Shown here: piece after piece, positions 36,073-45,726 of the stretch
How the letters are laid out: each line of letters starts with the position of its first letter
Position numbering within the stretch: position 1 is the stretch's first letter
Assembly (NCBI RefSeq): GCF_013744875.1
Contig: NZ_CP059399.1
Location: forward strand, 2,294,001 to 2,358,000
DNA: 64,000 nt
From: Nocardia huaxiensis
GTDB taxonomy: Bacteria > Actinomycetota > Actinomycetes > Mycobacteriales > Mycobacteriaceae
Reading direction: 5' to 3'
Notes under the pieces: generated by a model
The model's database searches: none
Seen by the model: only the letters and a program-made list of their open reading frames with translations
What the model was told of the DNA's origin: nothing
Position numbers and translations under genes: made by a program

Positions 36073-37470
36073 CTAATGCCCGAAGCTACTGGCCAGCACG
36101 CGCGGATGTTCCTGCTCACGAACGTGCAACAGAGTGAAATAGCGGCGCAGCATCAGGGCAGCGGTGGTCGCCAGTCCGGCGGTGAGACCCCACCAGACCC
36201 CCGCTGCGTCCAGATTTGCCAGGAATGCGAGCAATAGCGCAGTGGGCAATCCCACACCCCAATAGCCGACCAGGGAGAGCCGGAATCCGGCCTTGGTGTC
36301 CTTGAGACCGCGCAGCAGCCCGACCCCGATGTTCTGTGCCGCGTCGAAGAATTGCAGCACGATGGCGATCAACAGCAGGGTGTGCGCGAGCGCCACGGTC
36401 TGTGCGTCGGTGTCCTCCAGGAAGGGCCGCAGCACCCAGTCCGGGGCCGCCACATAGACGATGCCGGTGAGCACCGCGACCCCCGCCGCGAAGCGCAGCG
36501 CCAGCCACGCCACCGAGCGCGCGTGCGCGAATTCGTCGCGCACGACCGCCTTGCTCACCAGGATCGAGGCTCCGTGCGAGAGCCCGATCGCCACCTGGAA
36601 CACGATGTAGACGATCTGGTAGACGACATTGTGCGCGGCCAGCGCCGCCGCGCCGAGGCTGCCCATCACCAGCGCGAGCACCGAGAACATGCCCGCCTCG
36701 GAGCCGTAGGTGAGCGCGATCGGGGTGCCCAGCTTCAATTCCGCACGCACCGTTGCCATGTGCACCGGCCACATCCGAATGGGCAGTGTCGCACCGAGTT
36801 CGGCGTCGCGGCGCACCATGGCCCAGAAGACGCCGAAGGTGATGAGGAAGACCAGCGAGGTCGCGACGCCGATTCCGGTGAGCCCCAGGGCCGGAAGGAA
36901 CAGCCAGCCGTGCATGAACGCCAGCGCCAGCGCCAGGTTCAGCACCACCGACCCGAGCGTCACCAGCAGCAGCGCCTGCGGCCGCTGCATGCCGACGGTG
37001 TACTGCCGCAGCACCTGAAACCACAGGCAGGGCAACAGACCCGGCGCGAGCGCCACCATCATGGGCCGCGCCTGCGCCAGCACTCCGGCGTCCTGCCCGA
37101 GCCACTGCAACGACCAGCCCAGCCCGATCAGCAGTGCGCCGCCGAGGATTCCGGCGATCGTCGCGATCAGGAAGCTGGATCGCACCACCTCGCGCACCTC
37201 GGCCTCGGCCGCGCGCCCGCGCTTGTCGGAGCGGCCGGCCACCGTCGCGACCTGATTGCCGGTGCCCGTGATCAATCCGACGCACATGGTGCGAATCTGG
37301 TTGAACAGCACCATCGCCAGCCCGCCCGCAGCCACCTGCGCCACCCCGAGCGTGCCCATGAGGGCGATATTGATGGTCGACACCGCCACCTGCGCCAGCT
37401 GGGTGAGCGCGATCGGCGTGGCCAGCTGGGTCAGCTGCCGGGCGTCGGATTGCCGAGCGGCGATGATCAT
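36073..37470 (-). CDS. MATE-family efflux transporter
   Basis: A 465-residue membrane protein with twelve predicted helices in two similar halves. Typical MatE features: an N-terminal LATPIALTQLAQVAVSTINIALMG helix, GLAMVLFNQ, and in the second half GSEAGMFSVLALVMGSLGAAALAAHNVV. MATE proteins export cationic or drug-like molecules using Na+ or H+. The start ATG overlaps the stop of the SbnA-like gene (ATGA), making it the last gene of a five-gene operon. The likely role is export of that operon's product (inference). Confidence 0.9.
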   Translation of the reverse strand: MIIAARQSDARQLTQLATPIALTQLAQVAVSTINIALMGTLGVAQVAAGGLAMVLFNQIRTMCVGLITGTGNQVATVAGRSDKRGRAAEAEVREVVRSSFLIATIAGILGGALLIGLGWSLQWLGQDAGVLAQARPMMVALAPGLLPCLWFQVLRQYTVGMQRPQALLLVTLGSVVLNLALALAFMHGWLFLPALGLTGIGVATSLVFLITFGVFWAMVRRDAELGATLPIRMWPVHMATVRAELKLGTPIALTYGSEAGMFSVLALVMGSLGAAALAAHNVVYQIVYIVFQVAIGLSHGASILVSKAVVRDEFAHARSVAWLALRFAAGVAVLTGIVYVAAPDWVLRPFLEDTDAQTVALAHTLLLIAIVLQFFDAAQNIGVGLLRGLKDTKAGFRLSLVGYWGVGLPTALLLAFLANLDAAGVWWGLTAGLATTAALMLRRYFTLLHVREQEHPRVLASSFGH

Positions 37471-38813
37471 TTGGCGGTGACCTCGTCGAGCAGGCGGCCG
37501 ACCTTCATCTCGGTGATCAGCTGGGCGAGCACGGCCACGCGTTCCTCGCGCTGCCGCAGCCGGCGCTCCAGCACCGCGACCGTGTCGGCAGCACCGGCGG
37601 CGAGCACCTCGCCGATCTCGTCCATGGTCAGGTCGGCCATGCGCAGCATGTGGATGAGCTTGGCCTCGGGCACCTGCTGATCGGCGTAGGCGCGCAGCTC
37701 CGGGCCGGTGAGCCCGAGGGCGGTGGCGTGCGCGTCGGGCAGGGTCGAATACAGGTGGTGCAGCACCAGATAGTCGGCCGGGCCGGTGCGGTGCTGGACC
37801 GCGTATTCGCGCAGCAGCGCGGCGATCTCGGCCTCCTTGGCCTGATCGAGCAGATCGCGGTCGCCCATCCAGCCGTCGTCGAAGACGGTGTCCAGATACT
37901 TCTCGCCGTCGTCGTTGATCACCACCACGACCGTCGACCGCTCCGGGAAATCCGCCAGCCGGGTGAGGGCGGCGTAGACCGAGCTGCCGGAGGAGCCACC
38001 GATCAGCAGGCCGAGTTCGGCGCCCAGTACGCGGGCGGCGGCGAAGGCGTCCACATCGGAGACTTTGACGCGATCACGCTCTTCAATCAGATGCAGATCA
38101 CGATCGACCTGAATGCCCGGATCCGCGCCCAGCGGGGTGCCGGTGCCGGACTGCCAGTAGTCGTGCGCGGGACCGCCGAAGGCGATGGACCCCTCCGGTT
38201 CCACCCCGATCAGCCGGGGTTCGCGGCCCAGCGTGCGCAGGCCCTCCGCGGTGCCGAACAGGGAACCGCCGGTGCCGACCGCGCCCACCAGAATGTCGAT
38301 GCGCTCGAGGTCGTCGGCCAATTCCTCGGCGAGCGCGTGATAGCCGATGCCATTGGCGAGATTGTCGTGCTGCGCGGGGAAGTGCGCGGTCGGCCCCTCG
38401 GCGGCAGCCAGTTCCGCGGCCAATTCCTCGCGCGCGGAGGTGGCCAGGTTTCCGTCCCCGTCCTCGGCGACGAATACCAGCTCGGTGCCCATGGCCTTCA
38501 TCGCATTGAGCTTGGCCGTGCACGCGTGATGGTCGACGACGGCGGTGAAACGGTAGCCGCGCTCGCACGCCACCACCGCCAGCCCCAGGCCGGTATTGCC
38601 GGACGTCGATTCGATGATGTGCCCGCCCGGCGGCAGCAGGTCGCGCCGCTCGGCATCGAGCACCATGGCCCGCGCCATCCGAATCTTCGCCGCGCCAGTC
38701 GGATTCATGGTTTCCAGCTTGAGGAACAGCTTGGTTCCGGTTCTGGGGTGCACCGCGAGTTCGAGCAGCGGCGTCCGGCCGATCAAGTCGGTCACACGCG
38801 TGACAACCGACAT
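37467..38813 (-). CDS. SbnA-like PLP enzyme with C-terminal MerR-like extension
   Basis: A 448-residue fold-type II PLP enzyme (about 1-320) plus an extra domain. PLP lysine is Lys43 (NPTGAAKIR) and the PLP-binding loop is STSGNTG (70-75). Features shared with SbnA, the enzyme joining O-phosphoserine and glutamate on the way to 2,3-diaminopropionate, include an AVVD loop near 91, a VEPEGSIAFGG segment near 204 and a DDGEKYLDTVFDDGW end of the core. Residues about 370-435 (ELRAYADQQV...LRMADLTMDEIGEVL, then a coiled-coil) resemble the second half of a MerR regulator. The ATG follows GAGGAGGAACATTTA. Activity may instead be cysteine- or cystathionine-synthase-like. Confidence 0.8.
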   Translation of the reverse strand: MSVVTRVTDLIGRTPLLELAVHPRTGTKLFLKLETMNPTGAAKIRMARAMVLDAERRDLLPPGGHIIESTSGNTGLGLAVVACERGYRFTAVVDHHACTAKLNAMKAMGTELVFVAEDGDGNLATSAREELAAELAAAEGPTAHFPAQHDNLANGIGYHALAEELADDLERIDILVGAVGTGGSLFGTAEGLRTLGREPRLIGVEPEGSIAFGGPAHDYWQSGTGTPLGADPGIQVDRDLHLIEERDRVKVSDVDAFAAARVLGAELGLLIGGSSGSSVYAALTRLADFPERSTVVVVINDDGEKYLDTVFDDGWMGDRDLLDQAKEAEIAALLREYAVQHRTGPADYLVLHHLYSTLPDAHATALGLTGPELRAYADQQVPEAKLIHMLRMADLTMDEIGEVLAAGAADTVAVLERRLRQREERVAVLAQLITEMKVGRLLDEVTAK

Positions 38814-38916
38814 TAAATGTTCCTCCTCGCGGGAAATGTGCGACGCGGATGAATTCTGTGTCCGGAGGGCGAACCGCACCCACTGCCGGAATTTGCGCTC
38901 CGTATGCTCGTGGTGT

Positions 38917-38933
38917 GCTCAGGTTACCTGAGC
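38917..38933. promoter_or_regulatory. 17-bp perfect palindrome inside the operon
   Basis: GCTCAGGTTACCTGAGC is an 8-bp perfect dyad around one central base. It overlaps the stop of the decarboxylase gene, 104 bp upstream of the SbnA-like start, in the only sizeable gap of the operon. The half-site AGGT/ACCT is like that of DtxR/IdeR boxes but the spacing is shorter. Confidence 0.5.
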
Positions 38934-40366
38934 TGGAGCGATGTGGATCGTATGTCGTGACCGTCGAACGATATTGCGAATCCGCCGCCGGGATCGCCCC
39001 GTAACACGACTTTTCGGGGAACCGGCAATTCATGGAAAGCGGACTCATTGCTGTCCATCTGATAGCCGGCCGTATTGGGGTAGACGAGCAGATCGCCGGT
39101 GCGCGCCCTGCGGGGCAGCGGAATTCGGCGGCGGCTGATCATGTCGTCCTCCAGACAGGACGCGCCGCCGACGCAGGCGGGCAGGGGTTCGGCCTGCTCG
39201 TCGGGGTGCCGCGAGACCAGCGCCGGGTCGGGCAGGAACTCGCTGGCGAACCACTGTTCGGACAGGCTCAGGCTGGTGCCGTCGGCGGTCAGCACGAGGT
39301 ACGGGTGCTGCTCGCCGTTCACCCGGGCGTGCAGTTCCTTCACGCCCTGCACCCGGAATACCGTGCAGCCCGCGCCGTCCAGCACCGCGCGACCCGGCTC
39401 GATGGCCAGGCACAGACCGGCCGCATTGAGCCGGGCGGTCAGGGTGCGGCCGGTGCTCGGATCGGTGTGCCGCAGGATCGCGCGCAGCATGCCGGGGCCG
39501 GGGTTGTCGAAGTGATAGGGGTAGTAGTTGTCCAAGGCGGGAGCGCGCCCGGCGTGAAACCAGTCCGGTGTCATTCCGGCTTGGAATGCCGCCCAATTCG
39601 CCGCGGGCACATAGTCGACGCCGAATCCGCCGCCGATCGAAATCGTGCTGATCTCCGGGCAGTGTTCGCGCGCCGCGAGGCCGAGCGTGATGAGCCGGTG
39701 CGCGAGTTCGGCGCGCGGCTCGACGGCATAGCCGGAGAGATGGAAGCTGAAGCCCTCCAGCGAAATACGCGCGCCGACGATGCGGTGCTCCGCGATTCGG
39801 CGTACAGCCGAATGCAATTGGGGCTCGCTCATGCCGAAACGGCTCTCCCGCCTCGGATCCCGCATGCGCAGGGTAACTCGCGCGGGGACGCCCAGCGTGA
39901 TCAGCCGCTCCAGTTCGTCGAGCGCGTCGAGGGCGATGAGCGCGGTTTCCGCGGCCGCGCGCGCCAGCAGCGCGTCGGATTTCGCCGGGCCGGTGACCAC
40001 GAGGTCACCCCCCGCGACACCACCGGCGAGCGCGGCGCTCAACTCCTCGGCACTGGAGACATCCACTCCCGCACCGTTTTTCGCGCACTCCTCGACCACG
40101 CAGTCGGCCTTGTTCGCCTTCTTGCCGTAGTAGAGGGCGAACCGCTGCACCCCTGCGGCCTCGAACGCCTGCCGGAATCCGCGGATATTGCGGCCCACGC
40201 GCTCGGGATACAGGACATGGAAGGGCCCCGCGACGGTCGCGGCGATGTGGAAGAGCGTTTCCACATCGGCGATCAGCCACTGCTCCCAGGCGTCGCGGTG
40301 GGCGGGCATGGGCGCGGCGGCAATGGGCGATACCGCGTCCGATGCCCGAACTCGGGTGGTCTCCAT
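38924..40366 (-). CDS. Y4yA/SbnH-like PLP-dependent decarboxylase
   Basis: A 480-residue alanine-racemase-fold (type III) decarboxylase of the Orn/DAP/Arg group. PLP lysine lies in ALYYGKKANKAD (about residue 82). Then come GFSFHLSGY, the SIGGGFGVDY glycine loop, an EPGRAVLDGAG segment, and late in the protein a Cys-containing block and DLLVYPNTAGYQMD with the active-site Tyr. The last block is the form I recall from rhizobial Y4yA proteins, which lie near a cysteine-synthase homologue in a putative siderophore cluster. Substrate is unknown; a diaminopropionate- or ornithine-type amino acid is plausible. Confidence 0.82.
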   Translation of the reverse strand: METTRVRASDAVSPIAAAPMPAHRDAWEQWLIADVETLFHIAATVAGPFHVLYPERVGRNIRGFRQAFEAAGVQRFALYYGKKANKADCVVEECAKNGAGVDVSSAEELSAALAGGVAGGDLVVTGPAKSDALLARAAAETALIALDALDELERLITLGVPARVTLRMRDPRRESRFGMSEPQLHSAVRRIAEHRIVGARISLEGFSFHLSGYAVEPRAELAHRLITLGLAAREHCPEISTISIGGGFGVDYVPAANWAAFQAGMTPDWFHAGRAPALDNYYPYHFDNPGPGMLRAILRHTDPSTGRTLTARLNAAGLCLAIEPGRAVLDGAGCTVFRVQGVKELHARVNGEQHPYLVLTADGTSLSLSEQWFASEFLPDPALVSRHPDEQAEPLPACVGGASCLEDDMISRRRIPLPRRARTGDLLVYPNTAGYQMDSNESAFHELPVPRKVVLRGDPGGGFAISFDGHDIRSTSLQLR

Positions 40367-40387
40367 GAATTCCGTTCGATTCGAATG

Positions 40388-41377
40388 TCAGTCCCAGAGA
40401 GGTACTTCGGTGCCGCGACCCTCGCTGATCGCGCGGGCGGCCAGCGCGTGCGCCACCGCCACATCGGTGAGCACCAGGCCGCTGTTGTAGACGAAAATGC
40501 GCTCGTCGTCGCCGATTCGGCCGACCGCGCGCCGGTTGAGGATCTCGGGTAGCTCGGCGTCGACCCTGCGTAGTCGGCCGTCCGGCCCGGCCATATCGGT
40601 GCCCGTCAGCGCCATCTGCTCGGCGCTGGTGGCGATCACCCGATCGGCCTCGTGCAGGGTGGAGGGGGCCAGGCCGTAGCCGACCAGGACGGCGGTCGCG
40701 CCCGGTGCGAGATCCTCGGCCTCGATGGCCACGCGGGTGCCGGGGCCCGCGGTCGCGAGCACGACGTCGGCGGTGCGGGCGGCCGCGCGGGCGTCGCTCA
40801 CGATTTCCAGTTCGGCCTGCGGATTGTATTGCAGCAGTTCTCGATACACCGCTTCGAGTCCTTCGGGGTGGGTGCCGTAGAGCATGAGCCGGTTCAATTG
40901 CGGGTTCGCCGACAGCAGGTGCGGGAGGGCGTTGCGGCCCTGGGTGCCGGTGCCGATCAGCAGCACGCTGCGCGCGCCGGGGCGGATGGTCTCGCGCACC
41001 AGCAGCGCCGAGACGGCGGGGGTGCGCAGCGCACCGACGCGGGAGCAGTCCATCAACGCGATGGGCAGGCCCGTCGCGTCGTCGTAGAGCGAGATGGTCG
41101 TGTAGTACCGCTTGGTGCTGCGATCGTGGTGCGGGTCGAACTTGTACGAGGTCTTCATCGCCACCACCCGGCGGCGGCCGTCGCGGCCCAGCATGGCGTA
41201 GGCCACGGACCAGCCGTCGGGATGGGCGACGCTGAGCTTGCGCGGGTTGTCCGAATCTCCCGCCGCCAGTGCGAGATACGCCTCTTCGACGGCGCGCACC
41301 ACCTCGGCCGGGGCAATGGGGACATCCGCGAGATCGCTGCGGCTGAGCACGCGCAGCGGGGTGGGTCGGGTATTCAC
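40388..41377 (-). CDS. SbnB-like ornithine cyclodeaminase-family dehydrogenase
   Basis: A 329-residue NAD-dependent enzyme of the ornithine cyclodeaminase/mu-crystallin family. Marks: KTSYKF and DCSRVGALRTPAVSALL (substrate Arg/Lys sites), a Rossmann loop LLIGTGTQGRNALPHLL, and a C-terminal NRRAVGRIGDDERIFVYNSG then LTDVAVAHAL. SbnB of staphyloferrin B oxidatively cleaves the SbnA product to 2,3-diaminopropionate. The SbnA-like partner two genes downstream favours that role over ornithine cyclisation. The GTG start overlaps the upstream stop (GTGA), so it is coupled to the oxygenase gene. Confidence 0.82.
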   Translation of the reverse strand: MNTRPTPLRVLSRSDLADVPIAPAEVVRAVEEAYLALAAGDSDNPRKLSVAHPDGWSVAYAMLGRDGRRRVVAMKTSYKFDPHHDRSTKRYYTTISLYDDATGLPIALMDCSRVGALRTPAVSALLVRETIRPGARSVLLIGTGTQGRNALPHLLSANPQLNRLMLYGTHPEGLEAVYRELLQYNPQAELEIVSDARAAARTADVVLATAGPGTRVAIEAEDLAPGATAVLVGYGLAPSTLHEADRVIATSAEQMALTGTDMAGPDGRLRRVDAELPEILNRRAVGRIGDDERIFVYNSGLVLTDVAVAHALAARAISEGRGTEVPLWD

Positions 41378-42456
41378 GTGCGGTTTCCTAGCTCTGTGTG
41401 GAACGGCGCGATCACCCGTTGGCCATACCCGTTCTCGGTGGCCTCCGCCGCCGCGCGGCGGCGCTGCGGCAGCCGGATGTTCACGCGTTTGAGCCAGCGG
41501 TCGGTGCCGTCGTATCGGGGGGTGAACGGCACGCGGCCGTGCACCACCACGTCATTGTCCACCAGAAGTATTTCGCCCGGTTCCAAAGCGGCGGTCATGC
41601 AGACTCTTTCGAGCTCGGACGCCAGATGCGTGTAGGCGCTGCGGTACTCGAGGTCGGCGTCGTCCAGGGGGGTATACGCCGGATCGAAGCGGAAGACCTG
41701 CTGCCCGTCCACCTCGCTGAGGGCCGGCACGGGCGGGGTGGCGGCATCCGGGAAATCGGTGCCGTAGGAGACGTCGGGCAGGATGGGCAGCAGCGGTCTG
41801 GAGAGCTGATGTCGTTGTGCCGCATCCAGTTCCACATTCCGCACCGAGGACACGGTGGTGCCGACCCCGTCCGGATTGCGCAGGCAGCCCAGCATGAGCA
41901 GGTTGGCGCGCAGCGGGTGGAAAGCGTCCTCGGTGTGCGGGGCCAGCAGGGTGGTGGAGCTGGCGCCGGACTGCTCGTGCTCCTTGCCCGGGGTGGGCAG
42001 GATGTTGTTGACCAGCCGCCCGGCCTGCTGGCCCTGCCAGCCGAACGGCGCACCGGCGCAGCGCGCCAGCAGCAGCATGGCGATATCGAGTTCGAAAGAG
42101 GCGCAACGGCGTTCGGGGTGCCCGGCCCAGGAGGCGGCTTGCTGCCAGTCGATCGGGGTGCGGCCGAGTTCGTCCTCGCGGACCGGGATGCGGCCGATGA
42201 CGGTCACCCCGGCATCGGTGGCCGGCGGGCGCATGGCCTCGCGCACGGCGGCGGGTAGTTCGTGGTGACGGGTGTCGATGTGGTGCAGCAGTGCCGGATC
42301 GGCCAGGGTGGCGGCGGTCGCCGGGCTCGCATCGACTGTGAGGGAAATCTCGGCGGCGAGGGCGCGGACAGCGCGTGCGGCGTCCGGCGGCAGGTCGCGT
42401 CGTTCGAGATCCGAGAGGTGAAGCGTCTTACGTTCGGAGAGAACGCTTTTCGCCAA
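41374..42456 (-). CDS. VioC/AsnO-like Fe(II)/2-oxoglutarate amino-acid oxygenase
   Basis: A 360-residue clavaminate-synthase-like dioxygenase. The metal triad is His174-x-Glu176 (APHTEDAFHPLR) and His306 (VVVHGRVPF), with a 2-oxoglutarate Arg in RWLKRVNIR. The HTEDAFHP...CLRNPD block is the form seen in VioC and AsnO, beta-hydroxylases of arginine and asparagine; HxE rather than HxD is normal for that clade. The TTG at 42456 is preferred because AGGAAGG lies six bases upstream; an ATG at 42474 has no site. It is the first gene of the operon, under the iron-box promoter. Confidence 0.82.
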   Translation of the reverse strand: MAKSVLSERKTLHLSDLERRDLPPDAARAVRALAAEISLTVDASPATAATLADPALLHHIDTRHHELPAAVREAMRPPATDAGVTVIGRIPVREDELGRTPIDWQQAASWAGHPERRCASFELDIAMLLLARCAGAPFGWQGQQAGRLVNNILPTPGKEHEQSGASSTTLLAPHTEDAFHPLRANLLMLGCLRNPDGVGTTVSSVRNVELDAAQRHQLSRPLLPILPDVSYGTDFPDAATPPVPALSEVDGQQVFRFDPAYTPLDDADLEYRSAYTHLASELERVCMTAALEPGEILLVDNDVVVHGRVPFTPRYDGTDRWLKRVNIRLPQRRRAAAEATENGYGQRVIAPFHTELGNRT

Positions 42457-42509
42457 GGTGTACCTTCCTGGCATCGGAGGTGACGTGGGGAATTCTCGCT
42501 CGGACCGAA

Positions 42510-42549
42510 ACCGTATGCGGCGGAGATTAATTTGGCAAGGCTTACCTAA
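42510..42549 (-). promoter_or_regulatory. Promoter with IdeR/DtxR-like iron box
   Basis: On the minus strand a -35 TTGCCA (42538-42533), a 17-bp spacer and -10 TACGGT (42515-42510) form a good sigma-70-type promoter. TTTGGCAAGGCTTACCTAA (42531-42549 as written on +) reads TTAGGTAAGCCTTGCCAAA in the other direction. It matches 14 of 19 positions of the recalled IdeR consensus TTAGGTTAGGCTAACCTAA and covers the -35. Iron repression is therefore likely. Confidence 0.65.
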
Positions 42550-42654
42550 GGGTGTGTCAGAAAAATAGCCGATGCACATCAAACCGCTGGGCCGCAGAGT
42601 AACCGAACGGCATCGAAGGCGGCACGGCCGGGGAGTCGCGGTTCACGCTGGTGG

Positions 42655-43434
42655 ATGCCGGACCGATTCATCTGGATGATGAACAGGGTGCGTTCCACCA
42701 AGGCCGGTCTCCGCGCCGTACTCACTCGCGCCGGCCTGCTGGGCACGGCGGTCGCTCTCGTGCTGCTGACCGGTTGCGGCTCAGCCGATCTCACGCCCAT
42801 CCCCGACGACATGCCGCCCGGCGCCGGCGCGCCGCTGCCCCTCATCGACCTCGACGCCCCCGGCCGCGCCGCCCTGCAACTGCGCGACTGGGCGGATCAG
42901 CAAGGCTCCCTGGGCATTCCGACGGTCTCCCTGGAGGCGTACGGCTACGCCGCGGCCGTCATGGCGCGCTCCCGCCCGGACTGCGGCATCGGCTGGACCA
43001 CCGTCGCCGGCATCGCCAGCGTCGAAAGCAAACACGGCACCCACCGCGGCGCCGACGTCGGCGACGACGGCAAGGTGACCCCCGGCATCCGCGGCGCCGC
43101 CCTCGACGGTTCCCCCGGCATCATGCTCATCAAGGACACCGACGGCGGCAAACTCGACGGCGACCCCGTCTACGACCGAGCCGTGGGCCCCCTCCAATTC
43201 ATCCCCGAAACCTGGACCCGCTGGGGCGTGGACGCCAACGGCGACGGCATAGCCGACCCCGACTCCATCGACGACGCCGCTCTCACCGCCGCCCGCTACC
43301 TCTGCGCCATGGGCGGCAACCTCACCGCCGCCCCCGGCTGGCAACAAGCCCTCCTCACCTACAACCAGTCCACGGCCTACATGCACAAAGTCCGCGACCG
43401 CGCCGCCGCCTACTCGGTAGGCCGCAAAGCATGA
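42655..43434 (+). CDS. LpqU-like lipoprotein, putative lytic transglycosylase
   Basis: A 259-residue lipoprotein. After a basic N-terminus, the hydrophobic segment ends in lipobox LLTGC (Cys about 41). The mature domain has the soluble transglycosylase (MltB-like) order: GWTTVAGIASVESKHGTH with the catalytic Glu, GPLQFIPETW, and DDAALTAARYLCAMGGNL, then ALLTYNQS. In mycobacteria LpqU (Rv1022) lies between mazG and eno, so position supports the name even though 14 kb of accessory genes now intervene. Starts at 42655 or 42676 are possible. Confidence 0.82.
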   Translation: MPDRFIWMMNRVRSTKAGLRAVLTRAGLLGTAVALVLLTGCGSADLTPIPDDMPPGAGAPLPLIDLDAPGRAALQLRDWADQQGSLGIPTVSLEAYGYAAAVMARSRPDCGIGWTTVAGIASVESKHGTHRGADVGDDGKVTPGIRGAALDGSPGIMLIKDTDGGKLDGDPVYDRAVGPLQFIPETWTRWGVDANGDGIADPDSIDDAALTAARYLCAMGGNLTAAPGWQQALLTYNQSTAYMHKVRDRAAAYSVGRKA

Positions 43435-43498
43435 AGGGGCCACTCGGGGAATCGGCGGGCCTTCGCCCAGAAACCCCCGGACGGACGGTGACAACTGA

Positions 43499-45016
<1,518 letters not shown>

Positions 45017-45057
45017 GAACAGGTTTCCAGGGGCTTCGCCCCTGAAAACCCGGTAGT

Positions 45058-45090
45058 TGGGGGTTCGGGGGCGAAGCCCCTGAGAACCCC
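45058..45090 (-). repeat. 33-bp GC hairpin repeat, family B copy 2
   Basis: Identical over 33 bp, in reverse orientation, to 22566-22598. A related hairpin, AGGGGCTTCGCCCCT, lies just upstream (about 45029-45043). Both are in the eno-ftsB gap. The pair may attenuate eno transcription. Confidence 0.85.
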
Positions 45091-45123
45091 GAAGAGTCGG
45101 ATCCTCTAGCTACGAGGTGTGAG

Positions 45124-45726
45124 ATGACGGAGCGACGGGCGCGCGGTTCCAGTCCGGCCGGACGTGGTGACCGCCGCCCGTCGCGGCCGTCCAAGGCTCG
45201 TGCGGGGCGCGGCAAGCCGGGCGGTTCGGATTCCGCGCGGACTTCCGCCGGACAGCGGGCCGCGCAGCGGCGCGCGGGCAAGTCCGCGAAAACCGCACGG
45301 CACGACCGCAAGATCCTCGGCATGTCCACCGGTCGCGCGGTGCTGCTGGCCGCAGTGCTGTGCGGGCTGGCGCTCACCCTCGCGGTTCCGCTGCGCACCT
45401 ATTTCACGCAGCGCGCCGAGTCCGCCGAACTGGCCGCGCAGCGCGAACAGTTGCAGGACGATGTGGCGCGGCTGCGCGATCGCCGTGCGCAGCAACAGGA
45501 TCCGAACTACATCAAGACCGAGGCGCGCGACCGGCTGCGGCTGGTGATGCCGGGGGAGACCCCGTACATCGTGCAGGTGCCCAGCCTCGAACAACCGGCC
45601 GTACCGTCCTATCCCGCCAAGACGCGGGTTCCGGACCCCTGGTACACGGAACTGTGGCGCAGCATCTCCTCGCCACAACCGTCCGGCCCCGCTACAGACA
45701 CTGCCCAGGAAGGACAACCCCGGTGA
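45124..45726 (+). CDS. FtsB/DivIC-type cell division protein
   Basis: A 200-residue bitopic protein. The N-terminal 70 residues are Arg/Ser/Ala-rich and cytoplasmic. A single membrane helix (about 73-92, AVLLAAVLCGLALTLAVPL) is followed by a coiled-coil (AESAELAAQREQLQDDVARL, about 99-118) and the conserved DPNYIKTEARDRLRLVMPGE, the septum formation initiator signature. It would join the FtsQ/FtsL complex at the septum. The long basic tail is common in this group. The next gene starts inside its stop (GTGA). Confidence 0.9.
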   Translation: MTERRARGSSPAGRGDRRPSRPSKARAGRGKPGGSDSARTSAGQRAAQRRAGKSAKTARHDRKILGMSTGRAVLLAAVLCGLALTLAVPLRTYFTQRAESAELAAQREQLQDDVARLRDRRAQQQDPNYIKTEARDRLRLVMPGETPYIVQVPSLEQPAVPSYPAKTRVPDPWYTELWRSISSPQPSGPATDTAQEGQPR

